From NCBI GenBank assembly GCA_019873665.1, contig JAIOAV010000008.1, forward strand, positions 1-64,000: DNA of 64,000 nt, given 5' to 3'. The DNA comes from Chloroflexota bacterium. Lineage in GTDB: Bacteria; Chloroflexota; Anaerolineae; JAAYEA01. Numbering within the stretch: the stretch's first letter is position 1; the number at the start of each line of letters is the position of its first letter. The position numbers and the translations under genes were made by a program. Positions 40,863 to 49,168 of the stretch are shown one piece after another. Under the pieces are notes generated by a model that was given only the letters and a program-made list of their open reading frames with translations, did not search any database and was not told the origin of the DNA.

Positions 40863-41666
40863 GTGAAAACCATGACTTGCGCCAGGTACAGGCCGGTTGA
40901 CTTTCACAACCACGTGTGGGCACGGGACGGCACACTGAACCGGGAGGACGCGCGCTGGCTGTTGGACGCCGCCGATATTCTCGGCATCGACAGGGTGTGC
41001 GTGTCGTTGCCGCTGATGACCGACTCGCCGACGCCCGCCGAGTTCCGCGCCTGTAACGATGTGGTGCGCGAGGCCATGTCCTTCTCGGATAGGTTCCTCG
41101 GCTTCTGCTTCGTGAACCCGGGCTATGCTGAGGAAAGTCTGGCAGAGATGGAGCGGTGTATCGTGCGCGGCGGGATGATCGGCGTCAAGCTGTACCACCA
41201 GTATCTGATCTGTGACCCAGCCCTGCGCCCGGTGATGGACTATGCGACGGCATTGGGCGTCCCCGTGCTGATGCATGCCGGTAAGGTCATGGACTCGGCC
41301 AGTCGGCAGCAGCAGCCGCGCTTGAGCCATGCCGGGCATTTCCTCAAAGCTGTGGAGATGTTCCCGGAGACCATCCTGGTGCAGGGGCATATTGGCGGCG
41401 GCGGCGACTGGGAGTGGAATCTGCGCACGCTGGAGGCGCTCAAGCCGTCGGCCAACTACTATCTCGACACCAGCGGCAGCGTGATTGACGCCGGCATCGT
41501 GCGACGGACTGTGGCGACGCTGGGTGAGGATCGCGTCCTATTTGCGACCGACATGTCCTTCGAGGAAGGGGTCGGCAAGATCCTGGACGCGGGCCTATCT
41601 GATGAGCAGCTTCAGAAGATATTCTCGGGGAACTTCCACCGGATTCTGTCCCAACGGAGGGCATGA
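40863..41666 (+). CDS. Amidohydrolase-2 family protein
   Basis: A 267-residue TIM-barrel metal hydrolase. VDFHNHVWARDG is the metal HxH strand, GVKLYHQYLI the mid-barrel region, VPVLMHAGKVMD and LVQGHIGGGGDWEWN supply His ligands, and LFATDMSFEEGVGKILDAGLSDEQLQKIFSGNFHRIL ends the barrel with the catalytic Asp and the family's closing helix. Relatives are lactonases, decarboxylases and hydratases. Start is GTG with GGAGGG eight bases earlier, and ATG four codons later is also possible. It overlaps its paralogue downstream. Confidence 0.82.
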   Translation: MKTMTCARYRPVDFHNHVWARDGTLNREDARWLLDAADILGIDRVCVSLPLMTDSPTPAEFRACNDVVREAMSFSDRFLGFCFVNPGYAEESLAEMERCIVRGGMIGVKLYHQYLICDPALRPVMDYATALGVPVLMHAGKVMDSASRQQQPRLSHAGHFLKAVEMFPETILVQGHIGGGGDWEWNLRTLEALKPSANYYLDTSGSVIDAGIVRRTVATLGEDRVLFATDMSFEEGVGKILDAGLSDEQLQKIFSGNFHRILSQRRA

Positions 41667-42466
41667 TGCTTTTTGACATCCATACCGCGACAGGCCACTG
41701 GCCTTTCCGCAAGGTGCCGAATGAGGATATCGCCGACCTGAGGCGCCTCTTGGCAGGGAAAGGAATTACCGGCGCGGCGGTCGCCAACACGCATGGCCTG
41801 TTCTACAAGAACTGCCACGACGCCAATCTGGAGCTGGCCGAAGCCATCGCCACGCAGGGGGGCTTTTTCGTCGGCGTCGCCACCCTGAACCCGCTCTACG
41901 CCGCGTGGGAGAAGGATCTGCACGACTGCGTGGAGCAGCTGGGGATGAAGGCCCTGCGTCTGGCGCCGCAATACCACAGCTATGACCTGAGCGTCCCTCA
42001 GGCCACGGAGATCCTGCAAGCCGCCACAGCGTTGCATCTGCCGGTGTTCATTCCCTCACGGCTGGTTGACGTTCGCCAGCGGCACTGGCTGGACACCGAA
42101 CGGCAACTGGGCGTGACGGAGATCGGCCAGTTCTCGCTGGCCGTGCCGGGATCGCGGATCATCGTCACCGAGGGCACCGCATCCGTAGCCGATTTGGTGC
42201 ACGATGATGGCACCCTGAAGTACCCCAACCTTTACTTTGAGATCTCACGGCTGCGATCGGCGTACGGGCAGACGATCGCCCGCCTGGCGGATGCGATCGG
42301 AGCGGAGCGGCTCCTGTTCGGCAGCGGCGCACCGTTCAAGGAGGTGCTACCGGCCCTGCTCAAACTGCAGACCATCGCGTGCTCGGAGGAAGTGCGCCAG
42401 CGGATCGCGTATCAGAACGCCGCCGAGATGCTGGGCCACCGACCCACCGATAGCGCATCAGGTTGA
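41666..42466 (+). CDS. Amidohydrolase-2 family protein, second copy, reduced metal site
   Basis: A 266-residue relative of the preceding gene, starting at the second of two overlapping ATGs (spacing from GGAGG fits). The barrel strand reads FDIHTATGHWPF instead of FHNHVW, so the HxH pair is changed (the second His is Ala or absent), and the end strand is LLFGSGAPFKEVLPALLKLQTI with Ser-Gly in place of the Asp. Such degenerate members are common next to intact ones and may be pseudo-enzymes or bind substrate differently. The two genes form a coupled pair, and a heteromer is conceivable. Confidence 0.75.
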   Translation: MLFDIHTATGHWPFRKVPNEDIADLRRLLAGKGITGAAVANTHGLFYKNCHDANLELAEAIATQGGFFVGVATLNPLYAAWEKDLHDCVEQLGMKALRLAPQYHSYDLSVPQATEILQAATALHLPVFIPSRLVDVRQRHWLDTERQLGVTEIGQFSLAVPGSRIIVTEGTASVADLVHDDGTLKYPNLYFEISRLRSAYGQTIARLADAIGAERLLFGSGAPFKEVLPALLKLQTIACSEEVRQRIAYQNAAEMLGHRPTDSASG

Positions 42467-42684
42467 AAAAAGGGACAATCGCGGAAGATCGGCTGCGCCC
42501 GCGGCAGCGGATCACGGCGGCACCCCGCAACCTGCTGCCGCGCACCCAATCAGGCCGTAGAACGGAAGCTCTTGTCATGTCAGGCGCCGAAAAGGCAACC
42601 GGCCGTATAGCCGGGCGGGCGCAGGGCTTGGGACGCGGCAGATAGAGATGGATGGCGCAATCGCATCCGCTTGTCAGTTGCCAT

Positions 42685-42714
42685 ACCGGGGAGCTCTATC
42701 CAGCACTCCCCGGT
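42685..42714. other. Hairpin overlapping the end of the DUF4340 gene
   Basis: ACCGGGGAG (42685-42693) and CTCCCCGGT (42706-42714) pair perfectly around the stop codon of the minus-strand gene. There is no U run, so it is more likely a stabilising 3' structure than an intrinsic terminator. Bases 42467-42684 between the two gene ends hold no other gene. Confidence 0.5.
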
Positions 42715-43679
42715 GCAGGCGTTGCCGTCGGCGGGACCTCCAGAAAGTCATCGCGGCTTTTTTCGATCCAGCCGCTAACGGCGTACGAGTTCACCCGCAC
42801 ATAGTAGGGCGAGCTGGAAGAGGCGAGGACGTAGGTTTGGTCAGCTGCATCCTGGGCGCCCACGCGCAGGGTATAGGTCCTGTCACCCTCCGTGTCGCTG
42901 TGCGTCTTGAGCGTGACGACGGCGACAGGCGACTGCAGGCCATACTCCGGCTGTTCCACCTTGCCCAGCGGCCTTTGCAGCGACACCGACGAGACGCTGT
43001 ACAGCAGCGATGTAATCGCCGCCTGGTTCAGGGTCTCATCGGCAGCCAGGTCGCCCATCGTCCAGGTGCCAGCCTGGTCCTTGACAAACTCAAAACGGCC
43101 ATTTGCGTTCTCCAGCGTGAAGGCTATCACCTCATCCCGGGTCACGGAAAAGTAGCTCGCATCCGTCCAAGCTGTCGCCTGGCTGCTGGCGTCGCTGCTG
43201 GACAGGCCGGACACCATATAGACCTGCTCCTGGCCGTCAACCCGCACGTGGGTGGCCGCATAGCCGGCCGAGCTGCCCACATAAAGGCGATGCTGGCTGC
43301 CATCCGACAACTCGAACTCGATCCGTACGTTGAAATCGTCCTCCGCCACCTTCAGCCGCTTGTGGCTGGCGGCGGTCTGTGTGATCAGCCGGTCAGCCTT
43401 CAGGCCCGCAAGCTTATCAAGCAGGCGGGTCACCTTCTCTGTCGTAGCCGGATAGTCATCCGCGTCCGGCAAGACCCAGCCCGTGTCGCTCTTGGCCAAA
43501 CGGATCGTCTGGCCCTTCGCATCGGTCAGGCGCACGCTGCGGATCAGATCGGTGGTGATGCCGGGGAAAAGGGCCTGGCCGGTCGCCGTCGTCACCGCCT
43601 GTCGGGGCCAGAAAGCGATAGCTATCAGCGCCGCCTGTAGGACAAGGACGCCGATCAGGATCTGGTTCCGTCTATTCAT
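42696..43679 (-). CDS. DUF4340 domain protein, membrane-anchored
   Basis: A 327-residue protein. An N-terminal membrane anchor (ILIGVLVLQAALIAIAFW) is followed by an extracytoplasmic DUF4340 region: LFPGITTDLIRSVRLTDAKGQTIRLAKSDTGWVLP, YPATTEKVTRLLDKLAGLKADRLI, QHRLYVGSSAGYAATHVRVDGQEQVYMV and PEYGLQSPVAVVTL. DUF4340 proteins of this kind are usually the third partner of Gld-type ABC systems, as is true here. RBS AGGAGGGAGCG; the ATG overlaps the end of the permease/auxiliary gene. Confidence 0.87.
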   Translation of the reverse strand: MNRRNQILIGVLVLQAALIAIAFWPRQAVTTATGQALFPGITTDLIRSVRLTDAKGQTIRLAKSDTGWVLPDADDYPATTEKVTRLLDKLAGLKADRLITQTAASHKRLKVAEDDFNVRIEFELSDGSQHRLYVGSSAGYAATHVRVDGQEQVYMVSGLSSSDASSQATAWTDASYFSVTRDEVIAFTLENANGRFEFVKDQAGTWTMGDLAADETLNQAAITSLLYSVSSVSLQRPLGKVEQPEYGLQSPVAVVTLKTHSDTEGDRTYTLRVGAQDAADQTYVLASSSSPYYVRVNSYAVSGWIEKSRDDFLEVPPTATPAPGSAG

Positions 43680-46590
43680 CGCTCCCTCCTGTCTCGTCAT
43701 CCGTTTCTACCAACGCCATGGGCCGCTCTTGTCTGCGCCGCACATTCCACACCACGCCGACGCCCACCAGCGCCGCCAGCGCCACAGCATAGTTCATCCC
43801 TTCCCACAGCGACTGCTCCGCGCGATCCAGCGACTTCAGCAGGTGGCTATAGGTGCCCCGCGAGCGGATGCTCAGCAAATCCTCATCTTCCACCGCCCAA
43901 TCCACCGCGTTCTGCATCAGTTGCAAGTTATACAGGTAGCGATCAGCCGAGACGCTGCTCAAGATCTGGAGCACCGTGTCGTCAATGAACTCGGCGCTGC
44001 CGATTACGACCAGCCGCGATGATTCAGGCGATACCTCGATAGTACCAAAGGCAGGCTCCGGCGTAGCCGTGGCTGGTGTGGCCGTGGCTGGAGCCGTCGG
44101 CGTGGCCTCGCCTTGCTCCGCAAAGGGCGAGGGTTTGTCCTTAAAGTGGCTCTCAAAAGATCCCCGAACGGCCACCGCGAGCGTGTGGGCTTTTCGCTCA
44201 CCCTCGACCGCAAAGCCCAGATTCGGGTAGCTGGTCAGATTAGGCTGGACGTCTCCCGAACTGCGCAACCACGATTCCGCTGTGGAGCGCAGCAGGACAT
44301 CCACCTGGCGGCCTTCCATCTTGGCCTCGTCCAGGGTCAACGGCGAGACCCATTGCATGGTAACCGCCGGCAGGCTGGAGACGATCGGATGATCGCTGTC
44401 CATGCCATCCGAGCGCACGTCAACAAAGTAGGGATAGGTGATCCGCTGGATCTCGGCAACCTGCATGTTGCCCACCTGTCGCCAGACACGGACGGGGAAC
44501 GGCTGGCAGCTCGTATCGAGCACCATCGCCTCGCCGATCTCGATCCCATAGCTGGTCAGCACATCGTGCAACCCGTCCTCGACGGCGTCCATCGTGATAT
44601 TGCCATACTGCTGAGGCGACAGGACATAGTTGCCCGACGCCACGATCACCGCCCCGCCACGCATCAGGTACTGGTCAATCGCAAAGCGCTCTTTGTCGCT
44701 CATCTGCTGTGGCGCGACGATCACCAGCACATCCACGTCACCGGGCACCCGCCCAGAGGTCAGGTCAACCTTCTTGACCGTGTAGTTCTGTGCCAGTTGC
44801 TCTTGGAGTGCGTCCCAACTGGAGATCGGCTGCTGGTAATACCCATAAGTGGGATTGTAGGTGGATTGCTGATCCGGCAGCCACAGGCCCACCGTCTTGA
44901 GAAAGCCCGGCGCCGCCCGTTTGAGCGCCGACTCGATCTCGTTGCGGAGATCGGCCTCGGCCATGTTGCCAGTCGGGTACAGGACCTGCACTTCGCTGCC
45001 GATCTCGAGCACCAGGTGCAAATAGTAGGAGCTGGACGAAAAGAGCGATACCGCGATGGGCCGCAGCCCGTAGGAAGATAGCAGGGCCTGGCGGTTGATA
45101 GAGGCGTTGGGATCGTCGGGATCTATCATCTGGAAGGCCAGCTTGCCGCCAGACTCTTGCTGCAAAGCAGTGCCCACCTTCTGGATCTGCTGCGGCACCG
45201 CCTGCAAGGTGCCGGGTAGCGTCTGTGAGGTAACAAAGGCGGTAAGCTTGATCGGATCATCAATGCTGGCCAGAGCCGAATCGAGGCTCTGGAAGCCATA
45301 AACCACTTTCTTGATAGATCGCGTCAGATCATATTCCAGGTTGCGCAACCGCACACTGACATCGCCGCCGGCACCAGACTCGACCTCGATCAGGTCGCCG
45401 TAACCGAGCGTCACATACTGGTCGCCGTAGGAGATCAGTATATCAAAGTAGGAGTTGATAATGGACGATTCGTATCGCCCGGCAACCTGGAATGGCGTGG
45501 CGCTGATGCCATACACCTGATTGGCCTCCTCTTCCAGCTCCTCATTGTCGCGCGGGTCAACGATCTCCACCCGGATATCGCCCCGGGCAGCTAGCTCATA
45601 CTCGCGCAGCATGTCGCGGATCGTCGGCACCAGCGGCGCCAGGAGCGGATGAGTCCTTTCGCTAAAGTAACCTCGGATCAGCAGCGGCTCTGACAGGTTG
45701 CTGATCAGCTCCCGCGTCGTCGGCGACAGGCTGTACATGCGACCGGCTGTCAAGTCTGCGCGCAGGCCGGTGAGAGGGAAAAGCCAGATGTTGAGCGCCA
45801 CCAGATTGGCAGCGACTAAAACCACGGTCAGCACGACGCTGCGGCGGTAGGCGGCAGTCTGCGGCCCTGTGCTCCAGCGTTTGGCGTCGAGCGACATAAC
45901 GTTGAGCACCAGAAAGAGCGTGGTCAGCGACAGATAGTAGATCAGGTCCCGCAGGTCAATGACGCCTCGCTCGATGCTCTCGAAGCGGCTGCCGGTGCCG
46001 ATAGCGCGCAGGATGCCGCCCAGCGTGTTGCCAACCAGCCCGGTGACGGTGCTGCTGCCAACAAGGTACAGCACACCGCCGAGCAACGCGGTTAGGATCA
46101 GCGACACGATCTGGTTATCGGTGCGGGATGACACAAAGAGGCCCAGCGCCGCATAGGCCGAGGCCATCAGCAGCGCGGCCACATAACCGCCGATCACCGG
46201 CCCCCAATCGAGATCGCCGAGGATATCCACAGTAATCGGTAGAAACAGGGTCAGGGCCAACGCCAAGGCGATCAGAGCCATCACAGCGAGAAACTTGCCG
46301 AGCACCAGCTCGACGCGCCTCACCGGCACGGTCAGCAGGACCTCCAGAGTCCCCGCTCGTTGCTCCTCGCTCCACTGGCGCATGGTCAGCGCCGCCACCA
46401 GGAAGATCATCAGCACAGGCATCCACCGGAAGAGAGGCCGCACATCGGCGATGTTGCGCTCGAAAAACGCTTCTGCCCAGAAGAAGGCAAAGAGGGTCAC
46501 CGCCAGGAAGGTTCCCAGGAAGATGAGCGCCATGGGCGAGCCGAAATAGGCCCCTAGCTCCTTGCGGGTAATCGCCAGAGCCCGTCTCAT
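43672..46590 (-). CDS. Fused ABC-2 permease (GldF-like) and ABC auxiliary (GldG-like) protein
   Basis: A 972-residue protein. Residues 1-235 are an ABC-2 type permease with six membrane segments (ALIFLGTFLAVTLFAFFWA, WMPVLMIFLVAALTMRQWSEEQRAGTLEVLLTVP). After one more membrane helix near 260, residues about 290-900 are the GldG/ABC_transp_aux extracytoplasmic domain (MYSLSPTTRELISNLSEPLLIRGYFSERTHP, PGDVDVLVIVAPQQMSDKERFAIDQYLMRGGAVIVA). A Thr/Ala/Pro linker and a C-terminal helix (MNYAVALAALVGVGVVW) close it. Outside Bacteroidetes gliding systems such sets export unknown envelope material. Downstream of the ATPase with a four-base overlap. Confidence 0.88.
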   Translation of the reverse strand: MRRALAITRKELGAYFGSPMALIFLGTFLAVTLFAFFWAEAFFERNIADVRPLFRWMPVLMIFLVAALTMRQWSEEQRAGTLEVLLTVPVRRVELVLGKFLAVMALIALALALTLFLPITVDILGDLDWGPVIGGYVAALLMASAYAALGLFVSSRTDNQIVSLILTALLGGVLYLVGSSTVTGLVGNTLGGILRAIGTGSRFESIERGVIDLRDLIYYLSLTTLFLVLNVMSLDAKRWSTGPQTAAYRRSVVLTVVLVAANLVALNIWLFPLTGLRADLTAGRMYSLSPTTRELISNLSEPLLIRGYFSERTHPLLAPLVPTIRDMLREYELAARGDIRVEIVDPRDNEELEEEANQVYGISATPFQVAGRYESSIINSYFDILISYGDQYVTLGYGDLIEVESGAGGDVSVRLRNLEYDLTRSIKKVVYGFQSLDSALASIDDPIKLTAFVTSQTLPGTLQAVPQQIQKVGTALQQESGGKLAFQMIDPDDPNASINRQALLSSYGLRPIAVSLFSSSSYYLHLVLEIGSEVQVLYPTGNMAEADLRNEIESALKRAAPGFLKTVGLWLPDQQSTYNPTYGYYQQPISSWDALQEQLAQNYTVKKVDLTSGRVPGDVDVLVIVAPQQMSDKERFAIDQYLMRGGAVIVASGNYVLSPQQYGNITMDAVEDGLHDVLTSYGIEIGEAMVLDTSCQPFPVRVWRQVGNMQVAEIQRITYPYFVDVRSDGMDSDHPIVSSLPAVTMQWVSPLTLDEAKMEGRQVDVLLRSTAESWLRSSGDVQPNLTSYPNLGFAVEGERKAHTLAVAVRGSFESHFKDKPSPFAEQGEATPTAPATATPATATPEPAFGTIEVSPESSRLVVIGSAEFIDDTVLQILSSVSADRYLYNLQLMQNAVDWAVEDEDLLSIRSRGTYSHLLKSLDRAEQSLWEGMNYAVALAALVGVGVVWNVRRRQERPMALVETDDETGGSDE

Positions 46591-47615
46591 GATGCACCTC
46601 CCCCACCTGCCGACGAAGGCGTGGTATGATTCCCTGCCCTATCGCCAGCAGCCCTGCCGCCCGCTCGGTCCTGGAACGACCCGGACGAGGGGTGGTCCAG
46701 GGCAGTGGTGGCCAGCTCGTTAAAGACCGCCTCCAGGGTGCGCACGTCGCGGCGCAGCTCCTTTAGCGGCCAGCCTTGTTCGCGAGCTAGGCGATAGATG
46801 GCCGGGCGCAGGTCGACCTTGTCCACAGCCTGAACCCGGTAGCCGGGGCCATCCGCCGTGAGCAGCGGCTCGACGCTGCGCACGTCTGGCAAAGCGCGCA
46901 GGGCAACATCCGCTTTTGGAGTCTTGTCTTCGAGGATCAGGACGACGACTGACGAAGCCTCCAGGTCGGACAGGCGGGCGTCGGCTTTCACCTCCCCGTT
47001 CATCAGGATGATGACGCCGTCGCATATCGCCTCCACCTCGGAAAGGATGTGCGTGGATAGCAGTACGGTGCTGTGACGCGCCAGACGGCGGATCAGGCGG
47101 CGAACCTCAACGATCTGGGTGGGATCCAGGCCGATGGTAGGCTCATCCAGGATAAGCAGTTTGGGTCGGTGCATGATCGCCTGTGCCAGCCCCACTCGCT
47201 GGCGATAGCCCTTGCTCAACTGGCTGATCGGCCGTGTCAGATGGTTCTGCAGCCCGGTGGCGCGAATCGCCTCCGACAGGCGCACCGGCTGATCCGCTGC
47301 GGGGATGCGGCGCAGATCGGCGATCATCTTGAGATAGGCCTGGACCGAAAGCTCCGGGTAGAGCGGGGCGTTCTCGGGCAGATAGCCGATCCGCTGCTGG
47401 ACCTCCAAGGCCTGGCTCACCACATCGAGTCCGTCAACGGTGGCCGTGCCGCTCGTCGGCTGCAAGTAGCCGGTCAGGATCTTCATGATAGTTGTCTTGC
47501 CGGCGCCGTTGGGTCCCAGCAGGCCGATGATCTCGCCCGGGTTGACGTGGAGAGACACGCCGCGCAGCGCCCACACGGAGCCGTAGGTCTTGGTCAGTTC
47601 GCGAACATTAATCAT
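46587..47615 (-). CDS. ABC transporter ATP-binding protein (GldA/CcmA-like)
   Basis: A 342-residue ATPase. Walker A is GPNGAGKTT, the signature is LSKGYRQR, Walker B is LLILDEPTIGLDP and the switch His is in STHIL. After residue 220 comes the extended C-terminal region of this subfamily and a Pro/Ser/Gly-rich tail. It powers the fused permease below. RBS GGAGGCGTC. First gene of the three-gene export operon, driven from 47657-47684. Confidence 0.9.
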   Translation of the reverse strand: MINVRELTKTYGSVWALRGVSLHVNPGEIIGLLGPNGAGKTTIMKILTGYLQPTSGTATVDGLDVVSQALEVQQRIGYLPENAPLYPELSVQAYLKMIADLRRIPAADQPVRLSEAIRATGLQNHLTRPISQLSKGYRQRVGLAQAIMHRPKLLILDEPTIGLDPTQIVEVRRLIRRLARHSTVLLSTHILSEVEAICDGVIILMNGEVKADARLSDLEASSVVVLILEDKTPKADVALRALPDVRSVEPLLTADGPGYRVQAVDKVDLRPAIYRLAREQGWPLKELRRDVRTLEAVFNELATTALDHPSSGSFQDRAGGRAAGDRAGNHTTPSSAGGGGAS

Positions 47616-47656
47616 GACGCCTCCACTCGCTCGTGTGATCTCACATCGAATCTACA

Positions 47657-47684
47657 AATATATTCAGATTCCCGTTTTTTTCAA
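47657..47684 (-). promoter_or_regulatory. Promoter of the Gld-type ABC operon
   Basis: Minus strand TTGAAA, 16 bases, TATATT, in an AT-rich patch 41 bases ahead of the ATPase start. Confidence 0.6.
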
Positions 47685-47925
47685 AATCCAGGTCGCAGGT
47701 TTGACCCTGAGAGCGCCACCCTTCACGGTGCCCCACCGCTATGCCGCTGTGCCCGAGCAATACGGGCTCCTGTCAACCTCCCGGTCGGCCGTTCGCGGGC
47801 ACTTGCCGGTAGCAAGCCACAACTTCTCATAATAGCGGCCAAATGTGCAGATCTTGTGGAGGAGAGAGTCCAGATCAGCGATGACCGGCGTGATCGCGTT
47901 GTCATGCCAACGCGTACGCATCAAG

Positions 47926-47953
47926 TTGACAACTGCACCGGTGTCGCTACACT
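47926..47953 (+). promoter_or_regulatory. Promoter of the enolase-family / GH2 operon
   Basis: TTGACA, 16 bases, TACACT, 36 bases before the start codon at 47990; the same pair of hexamers and spacing as the sulfatase promoter at 5043-5070. Confidence 0.65.
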
Positions 47954-47989
47954 GCATACGGAGTGAACCAACACACGAAGGAGGTGCCG

Positions 47990-49150
47990 ATGGGCGAGAA
48001 GCCAATCATCGTCGGGGTCGAAATCCACGAGTTCGAGTACAAGCTGCCCAACCTGGGCACCGATTACAATGGGTTCAACATCATCTACGAGCCCGGGCAC
48101 ACCCTGACACGACGCGCCTGCGCCGTCAAGATGCACACCAGCACGGGCATCGTCGGCGAGACGCTCTCCAGCAGCGCCGAGTTGGCTACCTGGCCTATGT
48201 TCATACACTACCTGCTCGGCAAGAACGCGCTCGAGCGCGAAACCCTTTATCTGGACATCAAACGCGCCCTGCGACAGATGGCGCGCGTGGGCATCGGGCC
48301 GTTGGATGTCCTCCTATGGGATATCGCCGGCAAGCACTATGGCGCGCCCATCTGGGAGCTGCTGGGTGGCACATCTCGCCCCCTGCCGTGTTATGCCAGC
48401 ACCTATCACGGCGACGACCAGCCGGGCGGCCTCAGCTCGCCGGAGGCATATGCCGACTTTGCTGCGCAGTGTCTGGGGATGGGCTACCCCGCCTTCAAGA
48501 TCCATGGCTGGGGGAACGCACCCGTACAACGCGAGGTGGCGACCGTCCACGCCGTGGGTCAGCGCGTCGGCGGCCAGATGGATCTCATGCTGGACCCGGC
48601 ATGCGAGCTGAAGAGATTCGGCGATGCGCTCAAGGTGGGCTGGGCATGCGATGAGGAGCGCTTCTTTTGGTGGGAGGATCCATACAACGACGGGGGCATC
48701 TCGCAGTTTGGGCACCGCAAGCTGCGCCAGCTCGTGCGAACACCGCTGTTGCAGACGGAGCACGTGCGTTCGTTGCAGCCGCATGTGGATTTCGCCTTGG
48801 CGGATGCCACCGATTTCGTGCGCGGCGACATCGGTTACGACGGCATCTCCGGCGTCATCAAGCTGGCGCATGCCGCCGAAGGTCTCGGCATTGACATCGA
48901 GTTCCACGGCGCTGGCCCGGCGCAACGCCATTGCATGACCGCCATCCGCAACACGAACTACTATGAGATGGGACTGCTCCACCCCAAAGCGCCCGCCTCC
49001 AGCATTCCGGTCTATCTCAACTACCGCGATGGGCTGGACGCTATTGACGCAAATGGCTGCGTCTATGCCCCAGACGGGGCCGGGCTTGGCGTCGAGCTGG
49101 ATTGGGACTATATAATGAAACATCGTACCGATGGGTGCGAATACCGATAA
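47990..49150 (+). CDS. Enolase-superfamily sugar-acid dehydratase-like (mandelate racemase subgroup)
   Basis: A 386-residue member of the mandelate racemase/muconate lactonising enzyme fold. The N-terminal capping domain is followed by the barrel: PAFKIHGWG (K-x-H base motif), LMLDPACELK and FFWWEDPYNDGG (metal Asp and Glu), LLQTEHVRSL (third ligand), and IEFHGAGPAQRH with His. Members remove water from sugar acids such as rhamnonate, fuconate, galactarate or glucarate. The true start follows AAGGAGGTGCCG; the ORF track adds nine codons. It sits 18 bases before the GH2 gene, so the acid it dehydrates may come from a uronic acid released by that enzyme. Confidence 0.82.
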   Translation: MGEKPIIVGVEIHEFEYKLPNLGTDYNGFNIIYEPGHTLTRRACAVKMHTSTGIVGETLSSSAELATWPMFIHYLLGKNALERETLYLDIKRALRQMARVGIGPLDVLLWDIAGKHYGAPIWELLGGTSRPLPCYASTYHGDDQPGGLSSPEAYADFAAQCLGMGYPAFKIHGWGNAPVQREVATVHAVGQRVGGQMDLMLDPACELKRFGDALKVGWACDEERFFWWEDPYNDGGISQFGHRKLRQLVRTPLLQTEHVRSLQPHVDFALADATDFVRGDIGYDGISGVIKLAHAAEGLGIDIEFHGAGPAQRHCMTAIRNTNYYEMGLLHPKAPASSIPVYLNYRDGLDAIDANGCVYAPDGAGLGVELDWDYIMKHRTDGCEYR

Positions 49151-49168
49151 GCGAGAGGAGAGGCAAAG

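Larger units (their letters stand above)
47616..47989. other. Divergent intergenic region with two promoters
   Basis: This 374-base gap lies between the ABC exporter and the enolase-family gene. It holds a minus-strand promoter (47657-47684) and a plus-strand promoter (47926-47953). Between them, a minus-strand frame (47739-47921, 60 codons, with VIADLDSLLHKICTFGRYYEKLW) has some protein-like character but lacks a ribosome site; it may be a gene remnant. Confidence 0.5.

Noticed and set aside
42463-42645. 60-codon plus-strand ORF after the second amidohydrolase
   Set aside because: No ribosome site, Arg-rich translation and no similarity that I can see.
42648-43640. 330-codon plus-strand ORF opposite the DUF4340 gene
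   Set aside because: Shadow of a gene with a membrane anchor and domain match on the other strand.
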